DNA of 6,726 nt from an uncultured bacterium (GTDB lineage Bacteria; Bacillota; Clostridia; Lachnospirales; Lachnospiraceae), in assembly GCA_937916345.1 (NCBI GenBank), contig CALFUE010000001.1, positions 1-6,726 on the forward strand, in the 5' to 3' direction. How positions within the stretch are numbered: position 1 is the first letter of the stretch; each line of letters begins with the position of its first letter. Below the pieces are notes generated by a model, which had not been told where the DNA came from, did not search any database, and worked only from the letters and a program-made list of their open reading frames with translations. The position numbers and the translations under genes were made by a program. Shown here one piece after another: positions 6,471-6,726 of this stretch.

Positions 6471-6726
6471 AAACAGACCATATTCTCGTGACGTCTTATA
6501 AAATCGCAGCTGGCAAGTTGTTTTATGTATTCTGGCCTTATATGTTTTAATTTGCTGAGGTCGAACTCTTCCAAGGTTTTCAGAAGCGGAAAGTGTGCCC
6601 TTTTAAGCCGGCTTTGCCGTTTCTTTTCTTGTCTGGCATCGTATTCACGCTTCATAAGACCAAGGATAAATTCTTCCAAGCTTTGCCCTGTCTTGTAATT
6701 GCGAACTTCTTCATCAATATTGCCGA
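6467..6726 (-). pseudogene. istB: IstB-like transposition helper ATPase, N-terminal fragment
   Basis: The reading frame is open from the right edge of the window (85 residues visible, beginning GNIDEEVRNYKTGQ) to a TGA at 6469-6467. The sequence is characteristic of the IstB helper of IS21-family elements: a KREYDARQEKKRQSRLKRA helix, then FPLLKTLEEFD, then LASCDFIRRHENMVCL. In intact IstB proteins this last strand runs directly into the Walker A loop (GxxGxGKT), but here a stop comes at once, so the ATP-binding core is absent and the product could not support transposition. By hand count about 42% of the bases from 6481 to 6660 are G or C, against about 50% in nearby parts of the PelE-like gene, consistent with a foreign origin. 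Any true start lies beyond 6726; TTG at 6679 is an internal codon. No terminal inverted repeat is seen at the break. This may be a real insertion remnant or a chimeric join in the assembly. Confidence 0.85.

Noticed and set aside
6467..6679. A complete small gene starting at TTG 6679
   Set aside because: The frame stays open to the window edge and the residues upstream of 6679 continue the IstB similarity, so this is an internal codon of a longer truncated gene.
1..6726. CRISPR array, tRNA, rRNA, riboswitch or defence system
   Set aside because: No regularly spaced direct repeats, RNA gene landmarks or defence-protein motifs were found, and practically all bases are accounted for by the listed coding regions.

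Overview
The window is wholly coding or broken-coding sequence with every gene on the minus strand, so transcription runs from high to low coordinates. Gene spacing is operon-like: an ATGA overlap, gaps of 1 and 11 bases, then another ATGA overlap. No gene-free stretch over 300 bases, RNA gene, CRISPR array, terminator or clear promoter was seen. Frequent ATA (Ile) and AGA/AGG (Arg) codons, roughly 50% GC in the main genes, and the protein types suggest a Firmicute of the Clostridia, probably a gut or rumen Lachnospiraceae; this is inference.

In transcription order: (1) 6467-6726, the N-terminal part of an IstB-like transposition helper, open at the window edge and cut off just before its Walker A motif. 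(2) 5532-6470, a two-helix membrane protein with a helical-repeat cytoplasmic domain, resembling PelE. (3) 3006-5520, one large multi-helix membrane protein of about 830 residues or more, now read as two ORFs. (4) 1181-3004, a membrane-anchored extracytoplasmic protein of DUF2194 type starting at TTG. (5) 1-1184, a GT4 glycosyltransferase recognisable as PelF, running off the left edge. Together they look like the middle of a Gram-positive Pel-like exopolysaccharide locus: PelF would polymerise the chain in the cytoplasm, the PelE-like protein would be an inner-membrane scaffold, and the DUF2194 protein would modify or handle the polymer outside. The large membrane protein has no counterpart in the classical Pel machinery and is the most interesting biological component. 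PelG would be expected beyond position 1. No PelD-type c-di-GMP receptor is visible.

The strongest single signal is technical. Positions 4896-4920 (26 matching bases if 4921 is counted) are an Illumina TruSeq adapter inside the large membrane-protein gene. It creates a false C-terminus (SLHDALPI) on one half and a false N-terminus (VPYTTLFRS) on the other. Removing exactly 25 bases puts the halves back in one frame, but genuine bases may also be missing at the junction. The T-rich first 20 bases, where PelF loses its conserved sequence, and the abrupt istB/PelE-like junction near 6470 should be read with the same suspicion: this looks like a draft assembly containing untrimmed or chimeric sequence.
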